Positions 42,818-53,778 are shown, counted from the stretch's first letter. The stretch: DNA of 64,000 nucleotides from Mustela lutreola (GCF_030435805.1 NC_081308.1:128259336-128323335), one strand, 5' to 3'. Numbers and translations are program-made. The notes: a model not told the origin generated them from the sequence alone.

Positions 42818-44658
42818 GTAACGGGGGCCGAGCCGCCAGGCTCTGGCGTGCTGGGGTCGGGGTGGGGGGTGGGAGCCCCCGGGGCTGCCTCCTGGGCATC
42901 TGGGGCCCGGGTCTCCCTCTGGGCAGTGGGGTCGGCGACCGAGACCCACTGTGGGGAAAGTGCCCAGGATGGCGCCAAGGGTGTCGGGGCTGCCTTCTTC
43001 AAGGACCCGCGTGATGGGCGCGCTGCCGCCCCGGGCAGGCACTCAGCGGGGGTGGGGGGCACTGGGAACTGGTAAGAGAGGAGGCGCTCGGAGCTCTCCT
43101 CACGACGGAGAAAGCGTCTTCTCCTTTCTACCCTTCTTTCTGCTGCGACCCCCCCCCCCCGCTTTTCCCATTTCTCTAGGTTTGTGTCTTTTGGCTGGGT
43201 GTGTCCGTGAGGCGATGGGCATCCGGGGATGGCCACACGTGAGGGACGTCGCTGCTCTGGGCACCCCCAAACGGCACGCTGCTTGCACGGGGCCGTGCCC
43301 GAAACCTCCGCCAACACCGGATCCTCCCGCCCTGCTGCTCGGGGGTGGGGGGGTGGGGGGGTGGGGGAACCCCGCCTCACCGGGGGCTGTGAGCGTGCCC
43401 ACGCGGGGCTCCCGCAGCTCCCGGCCGGCCATCGCCGAGGCGGGTGGTCGGGCCCCTTTCGTGAACTAGCGGTGTCCCTGGGCGTCTGGGGGCTGTGCTG
43501 CCCCAAAGCCCTTTGGAAGCCTGTGGAAGGCTGAAGGAGTGGGCGTGCTTCCCAAGCCCAGCGGGCCCCTGGACGCCCAGAGCCGGGGACTCCCAGCCAG
43601 GGCGCGCTTCTGCGGCCAGCGGACCTTGGCTCGGACAGCCGCCCAGGCTCCCGCCCCCGTCTGCCAATCCCGAGCCTCCCTCCCTTGGACTCCAAGCCCC
43701 CCTCCCTTGGGCGTGGATGCTGACCCGGGAGGCCCCTTGGAACCCTGGCCCCAGGGGCCGTGGGTGTCCCAAGTGAGCGAGGGCGGACGAGGGGACAGCG
43801 AGCATGCGGCTTCCTGCCCGGGCCGGGACCTGCCCCCAGGAGGCCTCGGGGCCTACGGCTACCCCGGACCGCAGCGCGGCCCCGACCCGGCTGCCGCTTG
43901 CGATCAACTCTGTTGTGACACGGACTCTCTCGTCCTCTTTTCATTTTGCCCCGCAGTTACAGTTCTACAGGAGCCCCTTCTTCAAGAGAGACTGTCCTCA
44001 CCTGCTCCTGAGGATGAAGAGGAGAGTGGCCGTGAAATCCACAGTAAGGCAGATGGAAAGCAAGCCCGAGCCCGACACCCTGGGCGTCCCCCCGGCGGCA
44101 CCGACACCCGGCCCGCGGCACGAGGGAGTCCTGTCCTCTGCCGGGGACCCGCCGGAGCCAGAGAGCAGCCCGCAGGGCGACGGCCCCACCATCCAGGGCA
44201 GGAGCGGGTCGGCCCCTCCTGCCATTGCCGGCGCGGCGGCCAGGACCACCGTGGCCGACACCCGCGCCGCGGCAGGCCGGCCCGTGCACGGCCAGCCCCA
44301 GGGTGCCCAGGCGTCCATCTGCCTCGCGCCGCCCGTGGCCCAGCCTGCGACCTTCCCCTGGGTCTGTGTCACCCTGCCCCCCGCGCAGATACACCCTTTC
44401 GCGTCGGGGCTGGGCCTCGCCCCCGGGCCCCCCGTGCTCCTCCCCGGGCCCACCGTGCAGCTCCCCGTGGCTGGGCTGCTGCCGCTCTACCACCCCTGGG
44501 GGCCCGGCGTGGCCGTTCTGCCTGGTGTGGCTGCCGGACCCGTCACCCCCGTGACCCTGACCCCTCACCCCCCGAGCCCCTTCCACTGCTGTCCCGACTG
44601 CCGCTGTTTCCCCGAGTACCTGCCACCGACCGCTCGGCCCCCCGATGGCCCCCGCTAG
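42248..44658 (+). CDS. HSFX-type heat shock transcription factor, X-linked (two exons)
   Basis: Coding exons 42248-42817 and 43957-44658 give 423 residues, the length I recall for human HSFX1/HSFX2. The start MASKEKRG has a strong context (A at -3, G at +4); an in-frame ATG at 42,155 is less likely. Residues about 1-94 are Pro/Gly/Glu-rich. The HSF winged-helix DNA-binding domain spans about 95-212, with FASIWW at 112-117 and the recognition-helix signature SFVRQLNLYGFSK at 152-164. The intron falls after Lys190, then LQFYRSPFFKRDCPHLL and a basic KRR. The rest is Pro-rich and low complexity, with no clear HR-A/B trimerisation coiled coil. Family members are X-linked, testis-biased nuclear proteins of uncertain targets. 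The frame is intact; which human copy (HSFX1-4) is the orthologue cannot be told. Confidence 0.93.
43957..44658 (+). CDS. HSFX-type gene exon 2
   Basis: Acceptor ttgccccgcag before 43,957; 233 codons and stop TAG at 44,656-44,658. Completes the DNA-binding domain and encodes the Pro-rich tail. Confidence 0.92.
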   Translation, partial: LQFYRSPFFKRDCPHLLLRMKRRVAVKSTVRQMESKPEPDTLGVPPAAPTPGPRHEGVLSSAGDPPEPESSPQGDGPTIQGRSGSAPPAIAGAAARTTVADTRAAAGRPVHGQPQGAQASICLAPPVAQPATFPWVCVTLPPAQIHPFASGLGLAPGPPVLLPGPTVQLPVAGLLPLYHPWGPGVAVLPGVAAGPVTPVTLTPHPPSPFHCCPDCRCFPEYLPPTARPPDGPR

Positions 44659-44707
44659 GCACACCACCGCAGCCAGGGCCGTCTGGTTGTCGGAAATCAG
44701 GCAGGTT

Positions 44708-44713
44708 AATAAA
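44708..44713 (+). terminator. polyadenylation signal AATAAA (HSFX-type gene)
   Basis: Hexamer 50 bases after the stop, in 'ggttaataaaacg'; gives a very short 3' UTR. Confidence 0.7.
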
Positions 44714-45793
44714 ACGTGTCAGAGAGGGAGCCCCTTGTTGATGAACCCAGTGCCCTCGGCCCCTGCGATGTTTCTTTCTTAGCGGCGGGCTAGGCCTCCG
44801 CTTTCTGCTTGCGCCGTCAAGAACTTGGCACGACACCCCTCCTGGTGGATGCGGGGGCCCAGGAGACCCTCGGTCAGGCCCCTCGGGGTTTCCGCCTCCG
44901 CTCCTGAGGAAGGCCTCCGTGTGGCGCCTGACGGGTCCGAGAAGCTGGCATCGGGGGCCGAGGGCTCACCGCGGCAGGGTTTTCCTGGCCGGGCAGGCGC
45001 CCTTCCCCATCGTGCCGGGTCCCTTGTATGACAGGACCTTCCCTTGATCCACGAGGGGAGGTCAGGTCGCACCTCATAGGAGGAGAGAAAAGGTGGCCCT
45101 ACCGTCCTCCAGCACCCAGAGGTGGGTGGAGACGGTCGCCGCCGGGTCCTACGGGTTTGCAGCGCAGAGGCTGCCTGCTGGTATCTGGAGGACAGGATGC
45201 ATGGGGGGGAGGGGCTCTTCCCGTCCCTGTCAGAGGAGCTGGTAACTTTTCCCCTTTGCCCCCAGTCGTCCTCTTTCTCTTCCGAACTCAACATGTCGAG
45301 CGCGTCATGCTCCGACTTGGGAGGAAACAACCTCCGGCTCCTGGGGCGTGCAGCGCCTCGAGGACGCGCACTCCGCACCCCGAGCCGCCTCAAAGACAGA
45401 GTGTCTCAAGGGGCACGGGCAACGAGCTCCCAGGCTCCCGCCGTGGCCTTGACGGGCCATAGACCATACCAGATGGGCTCTGGAACCGGGCAGCGGGGGA
45501 TAGGGGGAAAAGCAACCGTCCCCAGGACGGAGAGACACCGCTGCCCTTAACTTTTCCACTGGGCAGGAGTAGGGAGTCCCCCTGAGCCGGGGGGGAGAGC
45601 CCATAGGGCCCCCGTCCCCCTGAGGCTAGTGCGCACCTGGCAGGGATGAACACTCCAAGCTTCTAATCATGGCTTGGTGTCTCTGCTGAGCTGTCGCCAC
45701 CTCCAGGGCCACCCAGGAGCCCAGCTAGGGTCACCTGGTTAGAACAAAAGATGCTCCTAGGGCTCTTACCTCTCGGGAAATGACAAGGGTTTT

Positions 45794-45958
45794 ATTTAGG
45801 AGCCCCGTGTCAAACACGGGATCAGAGACTACATGTTAAGAGAAGCGATCCTCCCAGCACCCCCGTTTACAAGGGATTTAGGAGCCCCGTGTCAGGAACC
45901 GGAGTCAGAGACCTGTATGATAGAGAGAGAGAGAGACAGACAAGATATAGAGATATAG
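45794..45958 (+). repeat. 82-bp tandem duplication with hairpin
   Basis: The phrase atttaggagccccgtgtca occurs at 45,794 and 45,876, followed each time by a related 'cagagac...gtatg' text. The first copy contains a perfect 7-bp stem with a 3-base loop (cccgtgt caa acacggg). It is followed by a GA-rich and AGATAT-repeat stretch. Confidence 0.6.
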
Positions 45959-46099
45959 ATGTAGAAGTACAGAAATCAGTATCTTATTAGGTCACAAGGA
46001 GCCTGGAGCACCTCAAAGTGCCAGAAAGTAGGGACACGGTAAAAATAAAATGAAAACGAAACAAAGCCACTCTGTACCTCAAAGGGACTCGGAAGCTGA

Positions 46100-46513
46100 G
46101 TGAGATCCCTTTTCGGAAGACCAACGCTAGAACAGTGTGAGCGACCAAATCGAGCGAAACTGGGATGTGACCCAAACGATAGAATAAAACCTCCTCGAGT
46201 CCCTCGTGAGGAAAGACAGGATGGCATGGTGAAGGGACAAATGCGCGAGAGTGGACAAGCCTCCCGCAGGCGAGGCCCAAGCTACCAAAGTAGACACCGC
46301 TCCCCCAGAGAGGAGGAGCGCAGCCCGGCTCCCCAGAGGGCGGGGCTGGGCACAGTGACCTCCCCCAACAGCACCCCGCGAAACAGACAAATGAAAGGGT
46401 CCCTTTCCACTGGGGACCCCGACAGCCTCTACCTCAGCCGCATGCGCAGGGTCAGCATCCACAGTGACGACCCGTACTCCTCGTCCGGAGACACTCTCCA
46501 GAGGATGGGGTGA
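46100..46513 (+). CDS. unassigned ORF, 137 codons
   Basis: A frame rich in Arg, Ser and Pro, with a C-terminal part containing SLYLSRMRRVSIHSDDPYSS, which looks more protein-like than its surroundings. It ends beside a possible donor (GGG|GTGAGC at 46,509) and is followed about 45 bases later by a pyrimidine-rich acceptor-like 'cttcctctcag', but joining these meets an early stop. I do not recognise the family. It could be a testis-type disordered protein, an exon of one, or chance in GC-rich DNA. Confidence 0.2.
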   Translation: MRSLFGRPTLEQCERPNRAKLGCDPNDRIKPPRVPREERQDGMVKGQMRESGQASRRRGPSYQSRHRSPREEERSPAPQRAGLGTVTSPNSTPRNRQMKGSLSTGDPDSLYLSRMRRVSIHSDDPYSSSGDTLQRMG

Positions 46514-47139
46514 GCATCTCTTTCCTCTGTGCTCTTCCTCTCAGAAAGCTCTAGCCGGCTCTCCGCCGGAGAAATCTATCCGACAGACCCCAGTTGATGG
46601 ACGTCCCACAGTGCGTGTGACCAGGACCTCTCCTAAAGCTCACGGTCCTTCCCGACAGCAAAGTCTGGGAACTCCCAAAGCCAGGAGTCGTCCTCGGAAG
46701 ACAGGACACCTCAGTGGGAGATGGGGCATCGTGGGAGGACAAGATCCCACTCGCACGCAGATGGAGGAGCCAGGACCCACCGAAGGCTGCTCTGGGTTCG
46801 GGCCCGGCCGCTGCTCGGCCGTGCCCCTTCCCAGTCCTGTCCCCTTCCCTTCCAGCCGACGGGGCGGTCCAACGGTGTCCAGCGGGCTCACTCCCCTGGG
46901 CAGGCTACACATCAGACACGCAGCGGGCCGGCAGTTCAAAACACCCTCCCACCGGGTCTACGGACTGTCACGGCATGTCCAACGGTGAGTGTCCGGGGGA
47001 CCCTCTGCACACATCCTCTGTCCGGGCGCTCGGGAAATGCAGCACTGCCATTCCCACTGTCTCCTGGCTGTCCCTTGGTCTCACACCCTGCCTCCCGCCA
47101 CTTGCCCTTGCCCCGTGCTCAGCCCTAGCTCCGGCCCGG

Positions 47140-47750
47140 TACAGGCAGAGAGGCCCCAGGCTTGCTCGTGAAGGCGCCAGGACCGGGGACAGCGGTATTT
47201 GTCCGAGAGGACGGTCGGTCGGTGGGAGCCAGCCTGAAGGCCAGACCCCTGGCGAGGCGGCGGGGATTCAGGAAGGCATGGCTGGGCCCGGGCAACGGGG
47301 GCTTCTGAGAGGAGCAGGACCGTGCTTGAGACACCTCACACCAGCCCCTCCTGGGAACGGGTCAGGCCACCTAGAGACCGTCACGTCGTCTGGCCAACGG
47401 GTAAGGGGGTCGGTCCCTGCCCTGCCCAGCCCTGGCCCCAGTTACCGGGGACCGGGGTGACGTGTGTTACCGTCGACACGATTGAGAGAGCCTGGCACCC
47501 CTGAAATGCCTTCCTGAGGGACGCTCGTGGTGGCGCTGGGCGAGTCCGAAGTGGGACAGCAAAGCAGTCCAGGACGGTCTGGATCAAACACCATCCCACG
47601 ACCTCCAAGTCCGTTCCCTCCGAGGAGGGCACGCAGTATCCCTGCTTCCATCCTGGAGTGCCCCACGGGCTCCAGTCCTGGAACTTGGGCCGAGAGCACC
47701 CAGTTCAAGAGGTCAAACAGGCTCCAGCTCACCTCAGCCTCCTCTGGGCT
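47140..47750. repeat. diverged inverted duplicate of 1-590 (right copy)
   Basis: Its reverse complement aligns with the start of the window across several blocks, including gtggggcactccaggatgg and gatggtgtttgatccag. The copies face each other across TMEM185A and the HSFX-type gene, about 46.5 kb apart. Confidence 0.6.
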
Positions 47751-50596
47751 CCCCTGACCCTCCCCTGCTCGGCCCAGGGCAGTCCAGACGGGATGACGAG
47801 GGGGTGTTCCTCCTCCCACGTCTCCTGGGGCGGCCAAACCTCTGTACAGCCTGCCGCCTGGGAACCCGAACCCTCTCCTCCAGGGCTGCGTTCTAAGTCC
47901 TCATTTGAGACTGCGTTGAATGGGGGAGCGTTGCGGTGGCCACGCCGTCACCTGCAAGTCTCTCCTCTGCCCCAACGGCCCGACTGCAGACACCAGGGTC
48001 CCAGCAGGCTCTGGGGATGGCTGACAGGGACACACGCCCACTCTGGCTCAGCCTCAGGAAGCAAAGCCTCAGCGTCACCTGCGCAGGGCTACCTGCTTCA
48101 TGAAGCAGTTGGGGTGACACAGGACATCTCCGAAAATAACACAGCGTTGTACACGGTCTCACGCAGTCACCGGGGGACGACTGTCACTCGCGGGCCCCGG
48201 GCACACGCGCCACCAGGGTGTCGAGTCAGCTCTAGCGGAAGCGCGGGCACGCTGAGCGGGATCCACGGCTGGGGCCTCCCAAGGAAGGATGAGTGTGAGA
48301 AGACTGAGGGGTGAGGGCTTTGCAGCGGGGAGACAGGAGGACGAGACCGCAGACATTGCAGACCGAGGCCAGGGTCAGGATAGGCTGGACAGTGCACGAG
48401 GCATGGGGGCTGGGGGCCGGGCCCCAGGAGGAGGACCCCCACCCCAGTTCCCACAAGGCCCACATGCAGCTGGCTGCCCGGCTCCCAAAAGAGACTCATG
48501 ACGGCCCCGTGGGCACTAACGGGGTAGCTCAGGGACCTGGCGGTGCAGGGGGCAGGAAGCATGCCTATAGCCCGTTTCCCGAGCAGAGGCTCCTGTGGGG
48601 AAGGCCGCCCGCCCTGCGCGGAGCAGTAAGGCCCACATGTCAGGCATGACACACACGCATAAGCGTCCGTGGGTCTGACACCAGAGTCTGGCTGAGGACG
48701 CGGTGCGCTCTCTGTTCTGTGCTGCCATGGCAAAGAACGGATCCAGGGTCCCTGGGGCGCCTTCGATAGGAATGCCTGTGACAAACAGGATTCTGCCACA
48801 GGAGCCTTCCTAAGTGCGAGAGGACAGGCCACGCCGTTTCCTTCTTAGCCTGGGGACAGGAGGAGCACAAGGGGGGGGGGGGCCCGGCACTGGACATCGC
48901 TCTGATTCACTCTTGCGGACTACCTTTTCAGCCCAAAGCCGCTTTGCTACTTCGCTGAGGCAAAACCCCCTCATTTCTGGGAGGGGTTCCTGAGAAAGTC
49001 CAATTTGCCTTGAAAGTCTCTGCCTTTGGATGTGCCCAAAGACCAAGGGACAGGGGCTTCAAGTGCGAGATCGCACCTAATGTTCCCGAGTTGGCACACG
49101 CACAGACGTGGCTATGGTTGTTCACAACATCTCAGCGGGGCTGATCACCCTCCTCACTCCGGAGCCCCTTTTGGCACTTCCCAGGGCCATAACCTTCAAG
49201 ATCTCAGTGGGCTGACAATGTTCGCTGTCCTCGGATGCACAGTCCGAAACCTCTCTAACCCGTGATTCTCTGCTCCTGTCCCGCTTTAGAAGAGGCCGGA
49301 ACACGGGCACGCTGGTGTCTGAGGGTCTGCGCTGCTTGGGACAGCTGTCCGGTGCTATTGTGACACCCCCCCCCCCACTCTCCCCATCTACAAATCGTTC
49401 GTTGCCCTGACAGATCACAGACGCGGGGTTCGAGTGGAACGACAGAGAAGCGAAGCACACCGAGCTCCCTGCCTGTGCACCTCCGGGAGGACAGATCGTG
49501 CCCAAATGGGTGAGGGTGGCGCAGGGGGTCCAGACCAGCTGCGTGCAAGGAACCCAAAGGTCCCCAGGAACAGGAAGAGACCACCTCGATGCCTCTTTTC
49601 AGCTTTTCTCCCATGCAGACCTCTGAGCTTCAACCATTTCTTCCCACGAACACCCAGCCACTCTTCAGGACTGGCGGCGGACAACTCCGGGGAGTCCCGA
49701 TAATTTCTCCTGGCCGAGGAGCCAGCGAAGGCTCCGCCGGTCCGGGGGGAACAGGGCTGTCCGGGACGTGCGCATTCCCCGCTGTCGTCCACAGAACGTT
49801 CGTGGTGAGGGTGGGAATAAAGCCCCTGAACCTTCACTGTGTTCAAATACCCTGTGACGGGGCCCGGCACGCTGTACCTTCAGGCCACAGACACTCGGCC
49901 TTCTCCACGGCCCAATGCAAACTGCTCCCGGCGTTTATCCATTTAAGACATCTGTCCCGCCCCAAAAGCACCCGATGCCCAAAGAGGGCCACTGTCACCA
50001 CCCAGCTTCCCCGTGACCGGCAGCACAGAAGCGATCATGGGGCCCCTCTAGTCACAGCCCTGCCGCCCGGGCTGGGTCAGGGGCATTTCCAGGGCCGTCC
50101 TCGCCTCGGGAGCAACACCCCCTCACGGCTTCCGCTTCATCCGCAGCTCTCAGGGCACGCCTGCCCACCTTCGTGCCACGACTGGGACTGCTACACACAG
50201 TCCCCTATGGCTGGGACGCGTCCTGCTTCTAGCGTCCTCCGCGCTCAGCCGCAGGGCCTTCCAGACGGTAGAACTCAGCCCACGTCGAGGAATCAAGGAG
50301 CCAGTGAGCCGAGCTCCCTCTGTGCTGAGCGGACGCTTCTCCTCCTTTCTTGAAGAACCAAGCCAGGGCAGGAGCCCCGTGTGTGTGCCTCTGCCATGGA
50401 CACCATGACAGCCAGCGGGGCATCAGAGGCAAGAACCCACACGCTTATCGTCCCCCGTTCCTGACCCCCTTCCCCTTCCTATTCCGTTCTTTCGCCTTCC
50501 CAACCCACCCCGAGGCCAAGCCCTGTGATTCTGGCCCAGAGCCCAAAACAGGAGGCAAGGTGTCTAGGCTGGTTTCTAGGACACGGCAAAAATCCT

Positions 50597-50772
50597 TTTT
50601 GCTGAAAGATATTTTATGTGTTTATTTATTCGAGAAACAGCACACAGAGAGGAAGAGGGAGAAACAGGCCGACTGAGCAGGGAGCCCGATGTGGGGTTAT
50701 ATCACAAGATCCTGAGATCCTGACCTGAGCTGAAGGCAGATGCGTAACCAACGGAGTCCCCCAGACGGCCCC
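50597..50772 (-). mobile_element. older CAN-type SINE downstream of the MAGE gene
   Basis: Reverse-orientation SINE reading on the same strand as the MAGE gene, with a tail holding AATAAA and TCTTT on the minus strand, as in T+ class CAN SINEs. Diverged at the tRNA head. Confidence 0.8.
50621..50630 (-). terminator. candidate polyadenylation signal for the MAGE gene, supplied by a SINE
   Basis: Two overlapping AATAAA hexamers on the minus strand within the SINE tail, about 550 bases after the MAGE stop codon. T+ CAN SINEs are known to be able to supply poly(A) signals; use by this gene is inference. Confidence 0.4.
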
Positions 50773-51035
50773 GGGACATGACAAAACTCGTAACTCTTGA
50801 ACTGGGTCAGGACAAACGCTGTGTTGGGGGATGTCACGCACACACTCAGTCACTGAAGCCAATGAAACCTCCTACGCCAAGGAACCCACTGGAGAGCTCA
50901 CCAGGGACACCGAGCTCTGAACTTGGGAGGCATCGCAGGGAACCGCCCTCCACATCCCCAAAGGAGGCTCTTTGCCCTGCATTTTCCCCCAAACCTCCCT
51001 GGCCCTGCACTGCTTCGAAATCCCAGGGCTCTCTC

Positions 51036-51037
<2 letters not shown>

Positions 51038-51072
<35 letters not shown>
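51038..51072 (+). repeat. (CA)n microsatellite
   Basis: About 35 bases of CA dinucleotide, 105 bases beyond the MAGE stop codon. Confidence 0.95.
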
Positions 51073-51073
<1 letters not shown>

Positions 51074-51176
51074 AACAGGGAAGAACCAAGAAACAGCCTC
51101 ACTTCGTGCCCGGAACCCCCAGGACAATCTGCCCACCACGCCAGGGCCCGGACCGCACCACAGCCACCCCTGGGGC

Positions 51177-52178
51177 TCAGGCCCTCCCTTCCTCGTGGCT
51201 CACAGCCTCTTCAGAGGGGACCAGGGAGGAAACCGGCAGCCCGGGATAGACCCGCAGCAAATACTCCAGCACCTGCAACCTGCTGGTTTCCGCGTGGGCC
51301 CTGGGACCCCACAGGAACTCGTAGCGGGCAGGGTCACTGCCGGGCACCTGCCGGTACTCCAGGTACCCTTCCTGCACCCAGACGTTGGTCAGGAGCTCCC
51401 GGGGCTCCCCGTAGATGATGTGCTCCTCACCGGCATACACCCCCATGACCCCCAGCGCTTCCCACACCACCTCCTCGGGGGCACGGTCGCCCTCCAGGAG
51501 GATCACCGCCAGGAGCACCACCAGGAGGCCGGTCTTGGGCGGGCCCTGCTCACCGCTCAGCATCGCATCGCAGGTGAGGCCCAGGACAGTGACCAGGACG
51601 TAGGAGTGCTCGGTGGGGTCTACTTCCTTCACCTCCACGCCGAACACCAGCCGCATGCACTCGGACGCCTGGCCCAGCATTCCGGGGAAGGCGTCCTGCT
51701 CATCCTCGCCGACGATCGCCAGCATCTCCGCCTGGCTGGCCGGCTCCTTGGTGAGATACTTGAGGAGCAGGAACCCCACCAGGTCAGCTGTCTTCTCCTG
51801 GAGTATGTCAGAGCGCCTGGGCTCGGCTTCTTCGGACTCCTCCCCGGTGCTGGACCCCTCCTCATCTGAGCTGCTGGAGCCCTGGTCGGGCGGGCTCCAG
51901 GCAGTGGCTGCCATGGCCGCGGGCAAGGGGCAGGCCATCTGAGGGCTCTGGGGTGGACTCGGGGTCCCCGCAGCAGAGCCCTCCTCCTGGGGGCCCAGAG
52001 ACAGGGCCGAGCAAGAGAGGGAAGGGACGCTGGACTGGGAGGAGGCAGAGGCGGAGGAGGGAGGTAGGGTCTCCTCTCCTCCAGCCCCGCACTGCTGTGC
52101 CTCCTCCAGGCCCTGTCCCGGTCCTGGACCGGGGTCTTCCTCCAGCTTCCACAGCTCACTCCTCTGACCCAGGGGCAT
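51177..52178 (-). CDS. MAGE family A-type protein (single coding exon)
   Basis: An intact 333-codon frame. The start is set at the Met of MPLGQRSELWKLEED, matching the usual MAGEA opening (MPLEQRS...), although the frame is open 11 codons further. The N-terminal ~125 residues are acidic and Ser/Glu-rich. The MAGE homology domain, a tandem winged-helix fold, spans about 128-300: ADLVGFLLLKY at 131-141, SECMRLVFGVEVKEVDPTEHSYVLV at 172-196 and the strong signature EYRQVPGSDPARYEFLWGP at 274-292. Family members bind RING E3 ubiquitin ligases and are X-linked germline genes reactivated in tumours (cancer-testis antigens). An AG acceptor (tgtcttcag) ends 21 bases before the ATG, as expected for a MAGEA gene with its whole frame in the last exon. 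The specific MAGEA orthologue is not assignable. Confidence 0.95.
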   Translation of the reverse strand: MPLGQRSELWKLEEDPGPGPGQGLEEAQQCGAGGEETLPPSSASASSQSSVPSLSCSALSLGPQEEGSAAGTPSPPQSPQMACPLPAAMAATAWSPPDQGSSSSDEEGSSTGEESEEAEPRRSDILQEKTADLVGFLLLKYLTKEPASQAEMLAIVGEDEQDAFPGMLGQASECMRLVFGVEVKEVDPTEHSYVLVTVLGLTCDAMLSGEQGPPKTGLLVVLLAVILLEGDRAPEEVVWEALGVMGVYAGEEHIIYGEPRELLTNVWVQEGYLEYRQVPGSDPARYEFLWGPRAHAETSRLQVLEYLLRVYPGLPVSSLVPSEEAVSHEEGRA

Positions 52179-52199
52179 GGCGATGGTGTCGGGCTGAAC
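52179..52199 (-). other. 5' UTR part of the MAGE coding exon
   Basis: Between the acceptor tgtcttcag (complement of 52,200-52,208) and the ATG. Confidence 0.6.
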
Positions 52200-52370
52200 C
52201 TGAAGACACATGTGGGTGGCTCCTCAGGGTGCAGCCCATCCAGCAGAGGCCCGGATGTCCCAGAGCTGACAGTGGGCTGCGTCGCCCATGGGTGCCCAGG
52301 GGTGCCCTCTGGGTTGGGACCCTGGCGCCAGGCTCACAGCAAGTACCTCACCTTGACCACTGGCACTCAC

Positions 52371-52434
52371 CTGCACCGTGATCTCAGGGACTCCTGCCTC
52401 ACACCGAGGGCTCAACAGCTGCTTCTCGATACCC
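52371..52434 (-). other. candidate 64-base non-coding exon of the MAGE gene
   Basis: On the minus strand, a strong polypyrimidine tract and acceptor (ccttttctcccctag) is followed by 64 bases and a consensus donor CAG|GTGAGT. MAGEA genes typically have a short non-coding exon here, with a preceding 'cctgaggtg' phrase that is also present. Confidence 0.65.
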
Positions 52435-53740
52435 CTAGGGGAGAAAAGGAGAAGACACCTCAGGGGACACACTTAGAGCACAGCCCCGGGGCCCAGGGCA
52501 CACAGGAGGGCTGGGCTGGACTCCTGAGTCTGCCACCCGTCCAGGCTGGGCCGTCCCCTCCTTGGCCTCTCAGGAGACTTCTTCCCCCTGCCAGGACCTA
52601 AGCCCCACGCCCCTTGGCCCAGAGGCCAAAGGGTCCCAGCAAGACCACGCGGCCCTGAGCCTCCACGGAAGGAAAGCGAGGGGGTCACATCTGGACCGGC
52701 CTGCATCAGGTCTACAGGGCTCGTCACGGATCTCCAGGGATGGCCAAATGTGGGGGTGCCATCTATGTGGGATGGGTCTGCTTCTTTGTCTATACCTTGA
52801 CCCCAGGAAGGCTGGGAAAACTCCCGGTGTTCACTGGAGGCGACCCTCCTGGTGTCGAGGCCTCATCTCATGGAGAAGCCGGAAGGAAAAGCGAGGAGAA
52901 CTCAGTCTGCCCACCGATGCCCCGTCTCCCCACTGTCCCCCCATCTCCCCATGGCTGACAGAAGTGTGAGGGCAGGCCTGGCCCCTGGGGATCCTCCCTC
53001 CTCCACTGACCTGAGTACAGACCCTCAGGCACAGACCCTCCCCTCCCAGAGCCCAGGGAATTGGGGACGAAGAGGGGCTCAGCCCGCCAGACGCAGCCCG
53101 GGTTCTCAGGGCGGTCAGGTAGAGCTGGCCAGATTTCTGGGCCATCCCCTCCTCGTCCCAAGGGGGTCCTCGTTCCTGTCTAGGGGGTCCCCACATTGAC
53201 TCTTGCTGTACCAGGGTGTCTCCCAGGTGGGCTTCCTCAGATGAACCGACTCTGTCCTCTCCCAGCATGGCCCTCGCCTCCCTGAGAGCTCCCAGAGGAC
53301 GGTGAGGAGCCACCACGTCCATGTCCGAGGGTCCGTCCCCCACCGTCAGCTTCCAGCAAGATCCCAAAGGGCTGGCAGTGCGGACCGACCCCTCTGTCCT
53401 GGGATGGGGATGCCCTCGGGCTCCCGGGAGGCTAATCCTCCTTCTGGCCAGGGCCTGGTCTTCCACCCACCCCCAACCTGAGATAGAGGCCATGTGCCCC
53501 TCGGCCCGAGACCTCACTCCCCGAGGTCTCTCCACCTTCCAGCCCATGAGACAAGTGAGCATGCCTGCCAACTTGGGCCACCGCTGACCAGTCCTCCCTG
53601 GGCTGCCAACAGGGCACGGCCGGACTCCGGGCCACTGGCTTCTTTGTTGAGAAGGTAGGATCGGGTACAGCCAGTCCTGACCCAGGGTTCTCATCCTCTC
53701 TCCCAGAAGGACCTGAGACCCTCCTCCCCACCCCATGCTC

Positions 53741-53778
<38 letters not shown>

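Larger units (their letters stand above)
44714..50596. other. GC-rich intergenic stretch without a recognised gene
   Basis: High GC makes many chance ORFs on both strands. It includes a possible splice acceptor 'ccctttgcccccag' at 45,265, a short tandem duplication near 45,800, an unassigned frame at 46,100-46,513, the inverted duplicate at 47,140-47,750, and poly-G/poly-C runs at about 48,869-48,881 and 49,367-49,378 that may be assembly-sensitive. Nothing in it matches a family I know. Confidence 0.5.

Noticed and set aside
42098-43042. 314-codon minus-strand ORF opposite HSFX exon 1
   Set aside because: Shadow of the coding exon on the other strand.
42802-43944. 380-codon minus-strand ORF across the HSFX intron
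   Set aside because: The intron is very GC-rich with few stops; the translation is low-complexity Arg/Gly/Pro and resembles no family.
43539-44741. 400-codon plus-strand ORF over HSFX exon 2
   Set aside because: It is an alternative frame of the real exon; the HSFX frame with the matching acceptor and human-like sequence is the better reading.
50778-51869. 363-codon ORF antisense to the MAGE gene
   Set aside because: It is the shadow of the GC-rich MAGE coding exon; it runs through a (CA)n repeat and has no recognisable domain.
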